NCBI GenBank assembly: GCA_944800085.1
Contig: CALYLO010000008.1
Span: forward strand, 124,001 to 188,000
DNA: 64,000 bases
Direction: 5' to 3'
From: Paenibacillus melissococcoides
GTDB taxonomy: Bacteria > Bacillota > Bacilli > Paenibacillales > Paenibacillaceae
Shown in pieces: positions 33,813 to 43,119 of this stretch; the stretch's first letter is position 1, and each line of letters begins with the position of its first letter. The notes below the pieces were generated by a model. It was given only the letters and a program-made list of their open reading frames with translations, was not told where the DNA came from and did no database searches. A program made the position numbers and the translations under genes.

Positions 33813-35590
33813 ATGATTGTTAGAAGTATTACCCGAAAAGTTTTGATGATCGTTCTAATAATGAATTTGATGTTTGTCTCAATCGGAGTTGCGTTCGGTG
33901 AAATGAATTAATTCCTAAGCCGTCAAGAAGCGGCAGTTATTGTAGCAAAACTATTGAATATACCTAACGAGGAAAAGGGAATAAATGTATTTAAGGATGC
34001 TTCATCAATAGCATTTTGGAGTAAAGGTGCAATAGGTGCGGCAGCTTCTCAAAAAATTATTATAGGTTATTCAGATCATAATTTTAAACCCGAGCAGAGG
34101 CCGTTGTGATGCTGGATAAAGCGAAAAACTCAACTCTAGAGTTGCCAACAAACAATGACGGCAAGACTCCTGCACCAGATACAAAGCCAGAATCTACCTC
34201 TAAAAGTGAACCTAGTAAACCCGAGTCTAAAACTAAAACTGAAGTAGTATATATATCTGAATCACAGCCAGAATCAAAACCGGAAACTAAACCGGAATCA
34301 AAACCAGAGCCGGAACCAGTTCCAGAACCAACGTTACCAACTGTTACCGGTGTGACATATACGACTAACGTAGAAAATTTATCGTCTATGGGTATCGCCC
34401 AAGTTGCAACGCTATCGATAACGAATGATGCAACAGCAGCGGGAGAACTTCGTGCAACGTTCACAGATGGAATGACACCAGCGACTGTAAATGTTAGATT
34501 GACTGGTACGGAAACAGCAGCTGATGTAGCAGCAGAAATTGCTATGAGATTTGGTTCCTCTATTAAGGGGTGGAATGTAACTTCAAGCGGTACAAATGTA
34601 CTTTTTACAGCTGATACCCCTGCAGCGAATAATGCGAATGTGATAGCTACAGTAGAGGATATCGGAACAGGTGTGGGTACGTTACGTAGTACGATTACTA
34701 CCTTAGGCGTTGAGGGAAGCGCAGGCACTGCGCAAGTCGCAACATTATCGATTTCTAATGGTGCAAGAGCGAAGGCTTCCTTCTATGCGGAATTCACAGA
34801 CGGCACAAGGCCTGTTCGCGTACAAATCTACTTAGAAGGAATAGAAACCGCTGAGGAGGTAGCTGCGAAAATTGCTTCTGCATTTGGCAGTTCTATTCCG
34901 GGTTGGAATGTTGCGGCAACCGGCTCTGATGTCGAATTCATAGCGCAAACACCTGCCGACAATAATGAAAATGTTTCAATAATTATCTTTGTAGCGTCGG
35001 GAGTAGGCGCACCGACAAGCACAATCACTACTCCTGGTGACTTAAACACAAACACGGCACAGGTTGTATCATTGAAGCTTCCCGGGTCTTCAACAAATGC
35101 GGGACCTATTAACGTTAAATTTACAGACGGTGTGACATCTGTAACTGTAAACATTATGACATCGGATAAACCTGGAGAAGGGGGAATGCTGGCGGATACA
35201 GTTGCTGCAGCATTCGGGTGTTCGATTGCCGGATGGGATGTAGCAGCAGACGGTTCGAATGTACAATTTACAGCCCAAGCACCAGCAGCGAATAATGAGA
35301 AAGTTGCCGTAAAGGTAGAAGAACTGTTAACAGGAGTAGGAACGTCGAGTAGCACGATTACCACAGCTGGGGTTCCAGCGACTGAAGGGGGCACGAAAGT
35401 TGCAACATTAACGATTACGAATGGCGCCAAAGTAGCAGGAAAACTTCATGTAACGTTTACGGATGGATCGGCACCTATCTCTGTAAATGTGACACTAACG
35501 GAACTACGGTCTCTTCTTATATCCGCATATATTACAAACGATCTTCCAGCTATTCCGATTCATGACATCTTACACATATATAGAATTTAG
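33813..35590 (+). pseudogene. Broken SLH-domain surface protein with four ~110-residue repeats
   Basis: ATG 33813 (after TGGAGG) begins a signal peptide (KVLMIVLIMNLMFVSIGVAFG), but TAA interrupts it after GEMN. SLH-domain coding resumes in the same frame (FLSRQEAAVIVAKLL, NVFKDASSIAFWSKGAIGAA, GYSDHNFKPEQ). A one-base shift near 34098 then moves the frame to VVMLDKAKNSTLELP. A Pro/Lys/Glu-rich linker follows (34160-34330), then repeats starting near 34397, 34730, 35058 and 35393 (about 330-base period; AQVATLSI...FTDG...GW.V...G..V.FTA..PA.N). The fourth repeat breaks off near 35510. It was once an S-layer-anchored protein; it could be made only in part now. Confidence 0.8.
34397..35515 (+). 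repeat. Four tandem copies of a ~330-base coding repeat
   Basis: Copies begin near 34397, 34730, 35058 and 35393, the last incomplete. Each encodes 'AQVATLSI.NGA......FTDG..PV.V...L.G.ETA..VA..IA..FGSSI.GW.V...GS.V.FTA..PA.N.NV' with divergence of tens of percent, so they are old duplications inside one gene. Confidence 0.75.
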
Positions 35591-35768
35591 AGCAAAACAG
35601 GAAAATCAACCAATATTTTATCGGTCTGACTCGGTTTACAATTCTGCTGAAAAGTTTTATAATAAAGAAGTAATGAGTTACGAAGACTATCACTTCGTGG
35701 TGCCGCTCACCATAATAGCTTCGTTCAATCGGGATGCAGAGATCCCCCTTGGACCCAGTATCGATTAT

Positions 35769-35841
35769 GGGTTCTTAGCTCAGTTGGTAGAGCAGTTGAC
35801 TCTTAATCATCAGGTCGAGGGTTCGAGCCCCTCAGAACCCA
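35769..35841 (+). tRNA. tRNA-Lys (CUU anticodon)
   Basis: A complete cloverleaf. The acceptor GGGTTCT pairs with AGAACCC; the D arm is GCTC-AGTTGGTA-GAGC; the anticodon arm is GTTGA-CTCTTAA-TCATC with anticodon CTT; the T arm is GAGGG-TTCGAGC-CCCTC. One anticodon-stem pair is a mismatch. No CCA is encoded. A terminator follows 15 bases later. Lys with CUU is an isoacceptor many Bacillales carry besides UUU. It lies between a broken SLH gene and decayed genes, so it may mark an integration-prone spot; no duplicated attachment site was found. Confidence 0.92.
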
Positions 35842-35855
35842 CTAGTTATGTAAGC

Positions 35856-35880
35856 AAAACGGCAGAGATGCCGTTTTTTT
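35856..35880 (+). terminator. Terminator after tRNA-Lys
   Basis: AAAACGGCA (35856-35864), loop GAGA, TGCCGTTTT (35869-35877), then TTT. Confidence 0.88.
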
Positions 35881-35927
35881 GATCTTCTCTTTAGAATCTG
35901 GTTATACAGTCTGTTCATTATTTCGGT

Positions 35928-35951
35928 CCCGATGGATTGCATCGGGGCTTT
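35928..35951. terminator. Hairpin terminator in decayed region
   Basis: CCCGATG (35928-35934), loop GATTG, CATCGGG (35940-35946) then GCTTTTC. It is probably the end of a lost gene. Confidence 0.55.
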
Positions 35952-36040
35952 TCTGTGTTTTTACACGTTTAGTAACTAAGGCGCGTTGTCCAAGGATTGG
36001 CGGCTACCGGACTAACAATCCGATATGCCCCGCTCCCTTT

Positions 36041-36130
36041 TTAAGGGCGTCCTTTTTTCGGCAGCCTAATCTCGACCGAGGTGCCTTGCGAAGGCTCACT
36101 CTCGACCGTAATGGTGCCGTCATGGGCTTG
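36041..36130 (-). pseudogene. C-terminal remnant of a sensor histidine kinase
   Basis: On the minus strand the frame reads QAHDGTITVESEPSQGTSVE, continuing IRLPKK, and stops at 36043-36041. This is the last strand of a HATPase_c domain (HxGxI.V.SEpgkGT.f...LP). The rest of the kinase is gone. The plus-strand sequence after 36130 belongs to another remnant, so a deletion joined the two. Confidence 0.75.
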
Positions 36131-36372
36131 AGTCAGCTTATCTTGTCGCGTTTAGTCATTGAGGAATACAAGAGCAGCATGATTCAAATGTTGTTTACCT
36201 ATCCGCTGCCACGGAAAAAAATCATGCAAGCCAAGCTATCCCACGGTTCGTCTCGATAAAATGGCGGCAACCATTCCAGCAACGTTGATGAATGCATTTA
36301 TGACAGCTGGAATCAGCCTGATTCCTTTATCTATTGGCATCAGAAAAAAATCGACTGCTATACCCATTTGAA
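36131..36372 (+). pseudogene. Remnants of an ABC-2-type (lantibiotic/bacitracin-like) transporter permease
   Basis: The plus strand encodes ILSRLVIEEYKSSMIQMLFT followed by YPLPRKKIMQAKLS, the start of an ABC-2 permease of the lantibiotic-protection type. Then, after a break, DKMAATIPATLMNAFMTAGI and SLIPLSIGIRKKSTAIPI correspond to its C-terminal end. The middle is deleted. Beside a kinase remnant, this suggests a lost peptide-antibiotic sensing and detoxification cassette. Confidence 0.6.
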
Positions 36373-36390
36373 ATGAATGGAGGGATAAAC

Positions 36391-36731
36391 ATTGAAAAAA
36401 ACGATATTTGCTTCGCTTATCTTGATTACGGTTGGCGGGTTAGCTGTTGGCTGCCAAGGAGCGGGGGGACAGAGGATATTGAGTTCAAAAAACGGAATCC
36501 ACACAAATCACCATTGCTTGTGAAGGGAAGCAGCAAGACAAGAAGAGCGACCCTGTGACCATTCGCCTGACGGGAATAAAATTGTGGTTACCCAGGAAGA
36601 TCAGGGGGGATGGAAGGATTCACTTTTGGCAAGAAAGGCATTATCTATATACAGCAAATGAAGGCACCATTGGGGATGCCGCCAATAAATTGGAGCTCAT
36701 CACCAGCAATGGAACGATAACCGTAAATTAG
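36391..36731 (+). pseudogene. Decayed lipoprotein gene
   Basis: GGAGGG, then a TTG start, encodes KKTIFASLILITVGGLAVGC, a lipoprotein signal with lipobox AVGC. The frame is lost after about 30 codons. A downstream piece, NEGTIGDAANKLELITSNGT then ITVN and stop (ends 36731), is readable in another frame, with ITIACEGKQQDKK and PVTIRLTG between. It was probably the third gene of the decayed cassette. Confidence 0.55.
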
Positions 36732-36867
36732 ATGCGCTTTTTTGCGGGCCGCATGCCGGCAGAGCAAAGCCTGGGAGCAGACCCGGCTCGCATGAATGGA
36801 TATGCGCGTATGGGAGATATGATTTAGAGGCATGCTACAGGAAAAGAATCGGGACAAGGGGTAAATT

Positions 36868-37641
36868 ATGGAACAGCGGCATGCATTAGATCAGGTGGAG
36901 GTCTTGGCATTAAAAAAGAAGGCGGCGTGGGACTCCGGCAAGTTTCAGTATCTGCTTCGTTCCATCCTGGCAAGTATGTTTATCGGGTTCGGCATTGTCG
37001 TTGCGTTTAAGACGGGCAACCTGTTCGACGAAGGCGCTTCGCCGTTCGCCTATACGGCGGCTGCTGTGACATTCGGCGCGGCTATCGTTTTGATCGGCTA
37101 CGCGGGCGGCGATTTGTTCACGGGAAATACCTTTTATTTTACCTTCGCTACGCTGCGCGGATCGACGACTTGGGGGGACGTGCTAAAGATGTGGAGCGCC
37201 AGTTATGCGGGCAACTTTATTGGCGCCCTCTTCGCCGCTCTCTTATGGGGCACCGGATTATTCCGCGAACCGAACAGCAACGTATTTTTCTATGATGTCG
37301 TTACGCATAAGATGGACGCGCCAACGCTGCAGCTATTTTTCCGGGCCATTCTGTGCAATTGGCTGGTCTGCATGGCGTTCTTCATCCCGATGAGTCTCCA
37401 GGGTGACGGGCCGAAGCTGTTTGCGATGATTCTGTTTGTGTATTGCTTTTTTATTTCCGGATTCGAGCACAGCATCGCCAATATGACCTCATTTGCGATC
37501 GCCTTGATTATGGAACACCGGCCCGGCATCTCGGTATACGGTGCTCTCCATAATCTGATTCCCGTCACCATCGGCAATATTATCGGGGGAAGCGTCTTTA
37601 TGGGGCTGGTCTATTTCTATCTGGAAAAGGTGAAAACATAA
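36868..37641 (+). CDS. Formate/nitrite transporter (FNT) family protein
   Basis: A 257-residue membrane protein with six helices and the FNT motifs GYAGGDLFTGNTFYF (helix 2-3 loop) and CNWLVCMAFFIP (helix 4). HSIANM near residue 195 carries the conserved channel histidine. It forms a pentameric channel for formate, nitrite or hydrosulfide; the substrate cannot be told. It stands alone, without formate lyase or nitrite reductase neighbours. A GGGACAAGGGG site precedes the ATG. A strong terminator follows. Confidence 0.9.
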   Translation: MEQRHALDQVEVLALKKKAAWDSGKFQYLLRSILASMFIGFGIVVAFKTGNLFDEGASPFAYTAAAVTFGAAIVLIGYAGGDLFTGNTFYFTFATLRGSTTWGDVLKMWSASYAGNFIGALFAALLWGTGLFREPNSNVFFYDVVTHKMDAPTLQLFFRAILCNWLVCMAFFIPMSLQGDGPKLFAMILFVYCFFISGFEHSIANMTSFAIALIMEHRPGISVYGALHNLIPVTIGNIIGGSVFMGLVYFYLEKVKT

Positions 37642-37658
37642 AATCTTTGGAAGCGGGA

Positions 37659-37690
37659 AAACACAGAGAGGGGGTCTCTGTGTTTTTTTC
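37659..37690 (+). terminator. Terminator after the FNT gene
   Basis: AAACACAGAGA (37659-37669), short G-rich loop, TCTCTGTGTTT (37675-37685) followed by more T. Confidence 0.88.
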
Positions 37691-37958
37691 GTGGCATAGT
37701 GAACGAAATCGGAGAAGTTGACATTAAAACGGATCAGAGTATGATAGAAACAAAGTTTTTTAGTATGAATATACTATTTTGTGTATAGGAATTTTAAATT
37801 TAAAGTAAATTGTTGATTTACCAGGCTCCTACATTCCTAACTCAATGGAATAAGCGACTGTGCCGCTTGGAACTAAAAATTATAATATTTTGGTTGAGCG
37901 GAGTACATATTGCTGTATAAGTATCCAGAGAGAGATATAGTCAAGGGGGCAGAAGCGG
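37691..37958. other. Upstream region of the AtxA/Mga-like regulator gene
   Basis: AT-rich intergenic DNA of about 270 bases. No gene is seen. It should hold the regulator promoter; TTGACA-like and TATAAT-like elements are too many in this AT-rich stretch to choose between. GGGGGC before ATG 37959 is a weak ribosome-binding site. Confidence 0.35.
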
Positions 37959-39374
37959 ATGAAAACACCAAACAGATTAATCAAATTATACCAATATTTA
38001 GTAGATCATGAAGAATGGATAACAACTCAAGAATTAGCGGTGAAGATGGATTGCTCCGCCAAAACAGTCAGGAAGGATCTGGAACTTTTGAAGTCTTTCT
38101 TACCAGAGAATGGGTTTATCGTAAGCCAAAGAGGTAAAGGGGTTTACCTGCATCGGCCCGATAATCATTCGAATTTGGCTTTTGAACATGTCATCAAAGA
38201 AACCGACAAAATGCAAAATTTGATGTCCTTTTTGATTCAGAATGATTCAGGCTGTTCTTTGGTCGAGGTCAGCCGCGCGCTCTTCTATAGTGTAAGCACA
38301 GTCAGCAAATTATTAAAGATGGTAAGGAAAGAGTTGAAAAAATACCATCTTCGACTAGACATGAAGCCGCTTAAAATCAATGGAGAGGAATTTCATTTAC
38401 GTCAATTTTATTATGATTATTACGTAACTAAAAACTGCACGGGATGGATTCAAAAGCAATCTTTAGATTTCATGTACACTTTTATGAAAAAGATTGAAAA
38501 TGAAGGCGATTTTACTTTTTCAGATAATACGTATATACAGCTCCCGATCATGTTGTCGGTTTGGCAGAACCGGATGGCCAAAAAAAAATATATCACTGAG
38601 TTTGTTTACCCTCACTTGCTTGCGGAATTGGGGGAAACGATTGATTGGCTTCTTCCGCTTGTTGAGAGGTATCTGGCGTCATTGCACATTACGTTCCCCA
38701 CTCATGAACTGCATTATGGCGCAGCGCTGATCCTTGGCGCGTCCAGAATTGCACCTAATCATTCAAGAAGAACCATTGTCCAACACCAATGGGATACGGT
38801 AGCGAATTCGGTACGATATATAGAAGAGCAAACCCAATTGCCGTTTTCGCAGGACCATATCTTAGTGCAGCAAATTCATGAATATTGTCTCTCTGCGAGG
38901 GTAAGATGGGTGACTCGGATACATAGCTACGTTAACCTGCACAAAGAAGTCATTAAAAGCAGAGAACCTGTGCTCTATCACACGATTGTGGAAGCTGTTC
39001 AACTTTACTCCAAGTATGCGGACTCGATCAGGGAAGATGACATTGCGGATTTTACGATGTACTTCGTAGCCAGCAGGAAAGGTCATCATCTCCAATTAAA
39101 AGAAAAAACCATATTATTGTATATGAGTGATCCCGGCGTCATGCGATATGCCATGTTGAAGCTGCTGGATCACTTAAATGGACAAATTAAAATAGTTACA
39201 ACCAACCAAGCCCAAGAAATCGCCCATCTTGTTGCTCATCAATATGTAGATGTCATTATTACAACGAATAAGCATAACTATGCTCTCCTCACGAATGAGG
39301 TGCCTGTCATTCAAGTTAGTCCCTTACTCTCCAATTATGAAATTAATATGATTAAAGATACACTGCACCTATAG
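37959..39374 (+). CDS. AtxA/Mga-like PRD-containing transcriptional regulator
   Basis: A 471-residue protein, close to AtxA (475) in length. An N-terminal HTH_11 (WITTQELAVKMDCSAKTVRK) is followed by a second, Mga-type HTH near residue 100 (LVEVSRALFYSVSTVSKLLK). Two helical regulatory PRD-like domains follow (about 170-390), then a C-terminal EIIB-like fold (KEKTILLYMSDPGVMRYAML, VDVIITTN). Such regulators control surface and virulence genes and may be tuned by phosphorylation through the PTS. The WxL operon lies downstream in the same direction, separated now by an IS5-type element, and is the likely target. Confidence 0.8.
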   Translation: MKTPNRLIKLYQYLVDHEEWITTQELAVKMDCSAKTVRKDLELLKSFLPENGFIVSQRGKGVYLHRPDNHSNLAFEHVIKETDKMQNLMSFLIQNDSGCSLVEVSRALFYSVSTVSKLLKMVRKELKKYHLRLDMKPLKINGEEFHLRQFYYDYYVTKNCTGWIQKQSLDFMYTFMKKIENEGDFTFSDNTYIQLPIMLSVWQNRMAKKKYITEFVYPHLLAELGETIDWLLPLVERYLASLHITFPTHELHYGAALILGASRIAPNHSRRTIVQHQWDTVANSVRYIEEQTQLPFSQDHILVQQIHEYCLSARVRWVTRIHSYVNLHKEVIKSREPVLYHTIVEAVQLYSKYADSIREDDIADFTMYFVASRKGHHLQLKEKTILLYMSDPGVMRYAMLKLLDHLNGQIKIVTTNQAQEIAHLVAHQYVDVIITTNKHNYALLTNEVPVIQVSPLLSNYEINMIKDTLHL

Positions 39375-39498
39375 CGTGGTCATATCAATGGGATACTGTA
39401 AAGTATCCTTATTTTTATTCACTGGATGGATTGCCAATCCCTAAATCCGGTCGATGCATGATCTTGTCTCTTTATTAGAAACAGATTTTCATTTTCTA

Positions 39499-40330
39499 GG
39501 GCGTGTACGCAAACTATCGAAATAGCCAAATATCTGGTAAACTTATCCTATGAGAAGACGATATGAGATACGAGATGACCAATGGGAACGACTCAAAGAC
39601 CTCTTGCCACCGGAACGGAAACCACAGGGTGGACGTCCGGCAATCGATAACCGAAAAATGTTCAATGCCATGCTTTGGGTGATTCGTTCTGGTGCGCCTT
39701 GGCGAGACTTGCCAGAGCATTATGGCTCCTGGAGCAGTGTCTACAGTCGTTTCCGCCGCTGGGAGAAAGCAGGCATCTTTGATCGAATGCTAGACGTTCT
39801 GGCTGCCAATCCCGATGACGAAAGTGTTATGCTCGATGCTTCCATCGTTCGTGTTCACCAACACGGCGCGGAGGCAAAAGGGGGCAGCAATTCCAAGCCA
39901 TCGGACGATCACGCGGAGGATTAACCAGCAAGATTCATGCCGTTGTAGACGGCCTTGGCAATCCGCTACGCTTCGAAGTAACCGCAGGCAACATCAATGA
40001 TTGTGTAACGGGTTATGAGATCCTGCAAACCCAAGACATACAAGGTAAACATGTTTTGGCGGATCGCGGATACGATACCGATAAAATCATTGCGCTTTTG
40101 GAAGAGAAACTGGCCCATTCCGTCATTCCCAGTAAGAAGAATCGCACGATCCAACGTACAACCGACTGGTGGTTGTATAAAGAGCGTCATCTGGTCGAAT
40201 GCCTGTTCAACAAACTCAAACATAATCGTCGGCTGGCAACTCGGTACGATAAATTGGCCTGTACTTTTGTTGCCTTCTTAAAGCTGGCCTCTTCCATGAT
40301 CTGGTTGGCTTAAGGTTTGCATACACGCCC
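39499..40330 (+). mobile_element. IS5-family (IS427-like) insertion sequence, 832 bp
   Basis: 16-bp terminal inverted repeats GGGCGTGTACGCAAAC (39499-39514) and GTTTGCATACACGCCC (40315-40330) differ at one base. The flanks are CTA and TAG, giving a TA (or CTAG-type) target duplication. The transposase is encoded in two overlapping frames. It lies between the AtxA/Mga-like regulator gene and the WxL operon. Confidence 0.9.
39550..40313 (+). CDS. IS5-family transposase in two frames (programmed frameshift likely)
   Basis: Frame one (39550-39924) has the DUF4096-like N-terminus (YEIRDDQWERLKDLLPP, MLWVIRSGAPWRDLPE) and the first Asp (VMLDASIV). The product continues in another frame (AIGRSRGGLTSKIHAVVDG, ADRGYDTDKI with the second Asp, ERHLVECLF with Glu) to 40313. 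The frames overlap at AAAAGGGGGC (near 39876), a slippery run typical of programmed frameshifting in this group, so the enzyme could be active. The whole product would be about 254 residues. Confidence 0.85.
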
Positions 40331-40566
40331 TAGTACTTTCCTGCCATTTATTTTGCTTCGCAACGGAAAAAATGAGGAAGTTAGCGGTTGGATGTTGCCC
40401 TAAAATAAATTAAGTCTGAATCGGCAGCATGAATAATACAGCAAATGGAAAAACAGACGTTCATAGAGATGGAAGAAATGTAGCGCAGAAAGGGGGGGCT
40501 CACGGTTCGGGAATAGGGTCTGAACGTTGTACCGGCAACTCATATAAATAAAGGAGTAGTGGAGAA

Positions 40567-41256
40567 ATGAAGACGAAAAAAGGTATAAAGAACGGCCTCA
40601 AGAAAGGTTTCTTATTATTCGCGACGATTCTGTTATTCGTGACGCCTGCAGTGGCAAGCGCGGAAGATGCAGGCACGGAGGAAGCGCCAAGCTCCTCTGC
40701 CACTTCTACAGGAAGCATTACGATAACGTCACAAGACGCTGTAACGCCGCCGCTTGAACCAAGTGTGCCGGACGGGGCTACGGGAAATGAAGGGACACTA
40801 ACGATCGACAATGTCTCGCCGCTGCTTTTTGCTTCCCACACTCTATCAGGCGGAGATGTAACCTACACAACAACGACGACAAATCCAAACGTTCAAGTTA
40901 CCGATATTCGCGGTACGGGAGCGGGATGGACATTGCAAGTATCGGCTACGCCCTTCAAAGATAAGAAGGATAACTCCAAAGTGCTGAAAGGAGCCATTGT
41001 CACGCTTCCGGTTGGTACGCTAATAACATCGTCAGATAATGTATCCACAGCCCCAACAGCGAGAGCCGTGCAATTGAGCACCGATTCAGATAGAACGGAT
41101 CCGCAGAACTTGATGGTGGCGGCAGCCAACGCGGGCATGGGTACATGGGTCGATAAGTTCGACGCCAGCCAAGTGACGATTCAAGTTCCGGCCGGTAACT
41201 TGACCGGTGACTATGAATCCACTTTGTACTGGAGCCTGCTGGACGCTCCGCAATAA
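40567..41256 (+). CDS. WxL-domain cell-surface protein
   Basis: A 229-residue secreted protein. The signal peptide (GFLLFATILLFVTPAVASA) is followed by a Ser/Thr/Pro-rich segment. The WxL domain has both signatures: GAGWTLQVSA near residue 120, and the distal YWSLLDAPQ at the very C-terminus. WxL domains bind peptidoglycan non-covalently. A second WxL gene, a WxL-interacting protein and a lectin-type WxL protein follow in the same direction, the standard WxL operon. AAGGAGTAGTGGAG lies upstream of the ATG. Confidence 0.9.
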   Translation: MKTKKGIKNGLKKGFLLFATILLFVTPAVASAEDAGTEEAPSSSATSTGSITITSQDAVTPPLEPSVPDGATGNEGTLTIDNVSPLLFASHTLSGGDVTYTTTTTNPNVQVTDIRGTGAGWTLQVSATPFKDKKDNSKVLKGAIVTLPVGTLITSSDNVSTAPTARAVQLSTDSDRTDPQNLMVAAANAGMGTWVDKFDASQVTIQVPAGNLTGDYESTLYWSLLDAPQ

Positions 41257-41278
41257 AGAGATTCAGGAGGGCAAAGAG

Positions 41279-41974
41279 ATGAAGGTGCTTAGATTACTGG
41301 CATTAGGGATCATTTTGGCCGGAACGACGCTGTTAAGCTATACGGTAAAAGCGGCAGATGCCAGTACCGCCACTTCCACCAGCTCGATTCGATTTACGGC
41401 GAATGATGGACAGACGAAGCCGATCGATCCTGACAATCCGGACAATCCCAATCCAGGCGAGCCTGTTGATCCCCAAGATCCGGGCAATGGAGGCACGGGG
41501 AACAGCGGCGCATTGACGCTGGACTATGTCTCCAATATTCAATTCGGAACGCAGACCATCGGAAGCGGGACCATGTCGTATCACGCGAAAAATAAAAGTC
41601 CGTTCATCCAAGTCTCGGATAAGCGCGGTACGGGCGATGGGTGGACGCTGAAAGCAATGGCTTCCGAATTCAAAAGCGAGGATGGCAAAGTGCTGGCCGG
41701 CGCCGTGTTATCCTTGCGCAACGGTCAAGTCAAATCGCAGTCCGGCAATGTGTCTTCTCCTCCTGCAGCCCATGATGTTGTCTTCGAGAATAAGGATGCC
41801 CAATTGGTGATGGCCGCGAAGGAAGGCGCCGGCCGGGGAACCTGGATTGTCGTATTCCCGGGAACGGAGGGCGACAATCGCAATGTCAAGCTTCAGGTGT
41901 TGGCGGGTTCGGGGGAAGCGCTTGAAGATTACAGTGCCGTAATCACGTGGGAATTGTCTAACGCGCCAAGTTAA
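41279..41974 (+). CDS. WxL-domain cell-surface protein
   Basis: A 231-residue paralogue of the preceding gene. It has signal peptide LLALGIILAGTTLLSYTVKA and a Pro/Asp/Asn-rich linker (DPDNPDNPNPGEPVDPQD, residues about 45-75). GDGWTLKAMASEF and the C-terminal ITWELSNAPS are the paired WxL motifs. Expected at the cell wall with its partner proteins. AGGAGGG precedes the ATG at 41279, 22 bases after the stop of the first WxL gene, so they are co-transcribed. Confidence 0.9.
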   Translation: MKVLRLLALGIILAGTTLLSYTVKAADASTATSTSSIRFTANDGQTKPIDPDNPDNPNPGEPVDPQDPGNGGTGNSGALTLDYVSNIQFGTQTIGSGTMSYHAKNKSPFIQVSDKRGTGDGWTLKAMASEFKSEDGKVLAGAVLSLRNGQVKSQSGNVSSPPAAHDVVFENKDAQLVMAAKEGAGRGTWIVVFPGTEGDNRNVKLQVLAGSGEALEDYSAVITWELSNAPS

Positions 41975-42078
41975 CATCGTTGCATTCGTTGAACTTGGCG
42001 GTAAACATGTCGAGCCAAGTTCAACGTTACAATCTGGCATGAACATGCGTTCTATGAGGGTGAGGAAGGGGATATCGA

Positions 42079-43119
42079 ATGAAAAAAGGTTTAAGGATGC
42101 TGTTAGTTTTATTATGGATTGGACTGGGAATCGTCACAAGCCATGATAGGGTCTTTGCCGGTTCGATGAATTACTCGGTCAAAGCGAATATCCCCGAAAA
42201 TCAAATCAATAAAAATCTTACCTACTTTGACTTGAAAATGGAGCCCGGTTCAAAACAGACGATATCGTTAACCGTGAAAAACGGCTCGGCCGAACGAATC
42301 GAGTTAATGATTGAACCGAACACCGCGATAACGAATCAAAACGGCGTGATTGATTACAGCAAACACGAGCATGAAAAAGACAGTTCATTGAAGTATGCAT
42401 TTTCCGAACTGATCTCTCCAAAACAAACGGTATCGGTGAAGGGAAAGGAAACGAAGGAAGTTCCGTTTACCATTCAAATGCCCGAAGAGCCGTTCGATGG
42501 AGTCATTTTAGGCGGATTCTATGTTTACCAACTCAATCAAACCGATGAACCTGAAAGCAGCAATCAGGTGCAATTAAAAAATCAATTTTCTTATGTCATT
42601 GGCGTCAAATTATCTGAAACGGAAAAAACGGTAGAGCCAGTTCTGAAGCTAAATGAAGTTCAGGCGGGCTTGATGAACTATCGTCCGGTAGTTACTGCCA
42701 ACCTGCAAAATATAGAACCTGTTATTGTGAATAATCTGGAAGTCAATGCCAGAATCACAAAAGAAGGCAAATCAGAGTCGCTGTACGAAACGAAAAAAAG
42801 CGATATGTCTATGGCTCCGAACTCTAACTTTGAGTTCCCGGTTCGTTGGGAAGGCGGGCGGCTCGAATCCGGAAAATATCATTTATATGTAACGTCCAGT
42901 GACGGCAAGCAGAGTTGGGAATTCGATAAAATGTTCGAGATCAAAGGGGAAGAGGCGAAGCAAATCAACGAAAACTCCGTTACAACCGGGGCTAACACGG
43001 ATGGCGGCAGCAAGGATATGTTCATCTTCCTCGGAATGGGCGCGATCATTGCAATATTGGCTTTCATTATTGTGTTATTGCTGCGGAAAAAAAGAGGAGA
43101 AAACTATGAAGAAGTTTAA
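42079..43119 (+). CDS. WxL-interacting protein (DUF916/DUF3324), membrane anchored
   Basis: A 346-residue protein. A signal peptide is followed by a DUF916-type Ig-like domain (MNYSVKANIPENQINKNLTY, FDLKMEPGSKQTISLTVKN) and a DUF3324-type domain (about residues 180-290). A C-terminal membrane helix (FIFLGMGAIIAILAFIIVLLL) ends in a KKR-rich tail. These proteins tether WxL proteins at the surface. The 3' end overlaps the start of the next gene by 14 bases. GAGGAAGGGG lies upstream of the ATG. Confidence 0.88.
   Translation: MKKGLRMLLVLLWIGLGIVTSHDRVFAGSMNYSVKANIPENQINKNLTYFDLKMEPGSKQTISLTVKNGSAERIELMIEPNTAITNQNGVIDYSKHEHEKDSSLKYAFSELISPKQTVSVKGKETKEVPFTIQMPEEPFDGVILGGFYVYQLNQTDEPESSNQVQLKNQFSYVIGVKLSETEKTVEPVLKLNEVQAGLMNYRPVVTANLQNIEPVIVNNLEVNARITKEGKSESLYETKKSDMSMAPNSNFEFPVRWEGGRLESGKYHLYVTSSDGKQSWEFDKMFEIKGEEAKQINENSVTTGANTDGGSKDMFIFLGMGAIIAILAFIIVLLLRKKRGENYEEV

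Noticed and set aside
35769..35841. tRNA-Lys as the attachment site of an integrated element
   Set aside because: No integrase gene and no repeated tRNA 3' end were seen in the window.
35879..36259. 126-codon plus-strand frame after tRNA-Lys as a gene
   Set aside because: It runs through the histidine-kinase remnant antisense and then the permease remnant; it is a chance fusion.
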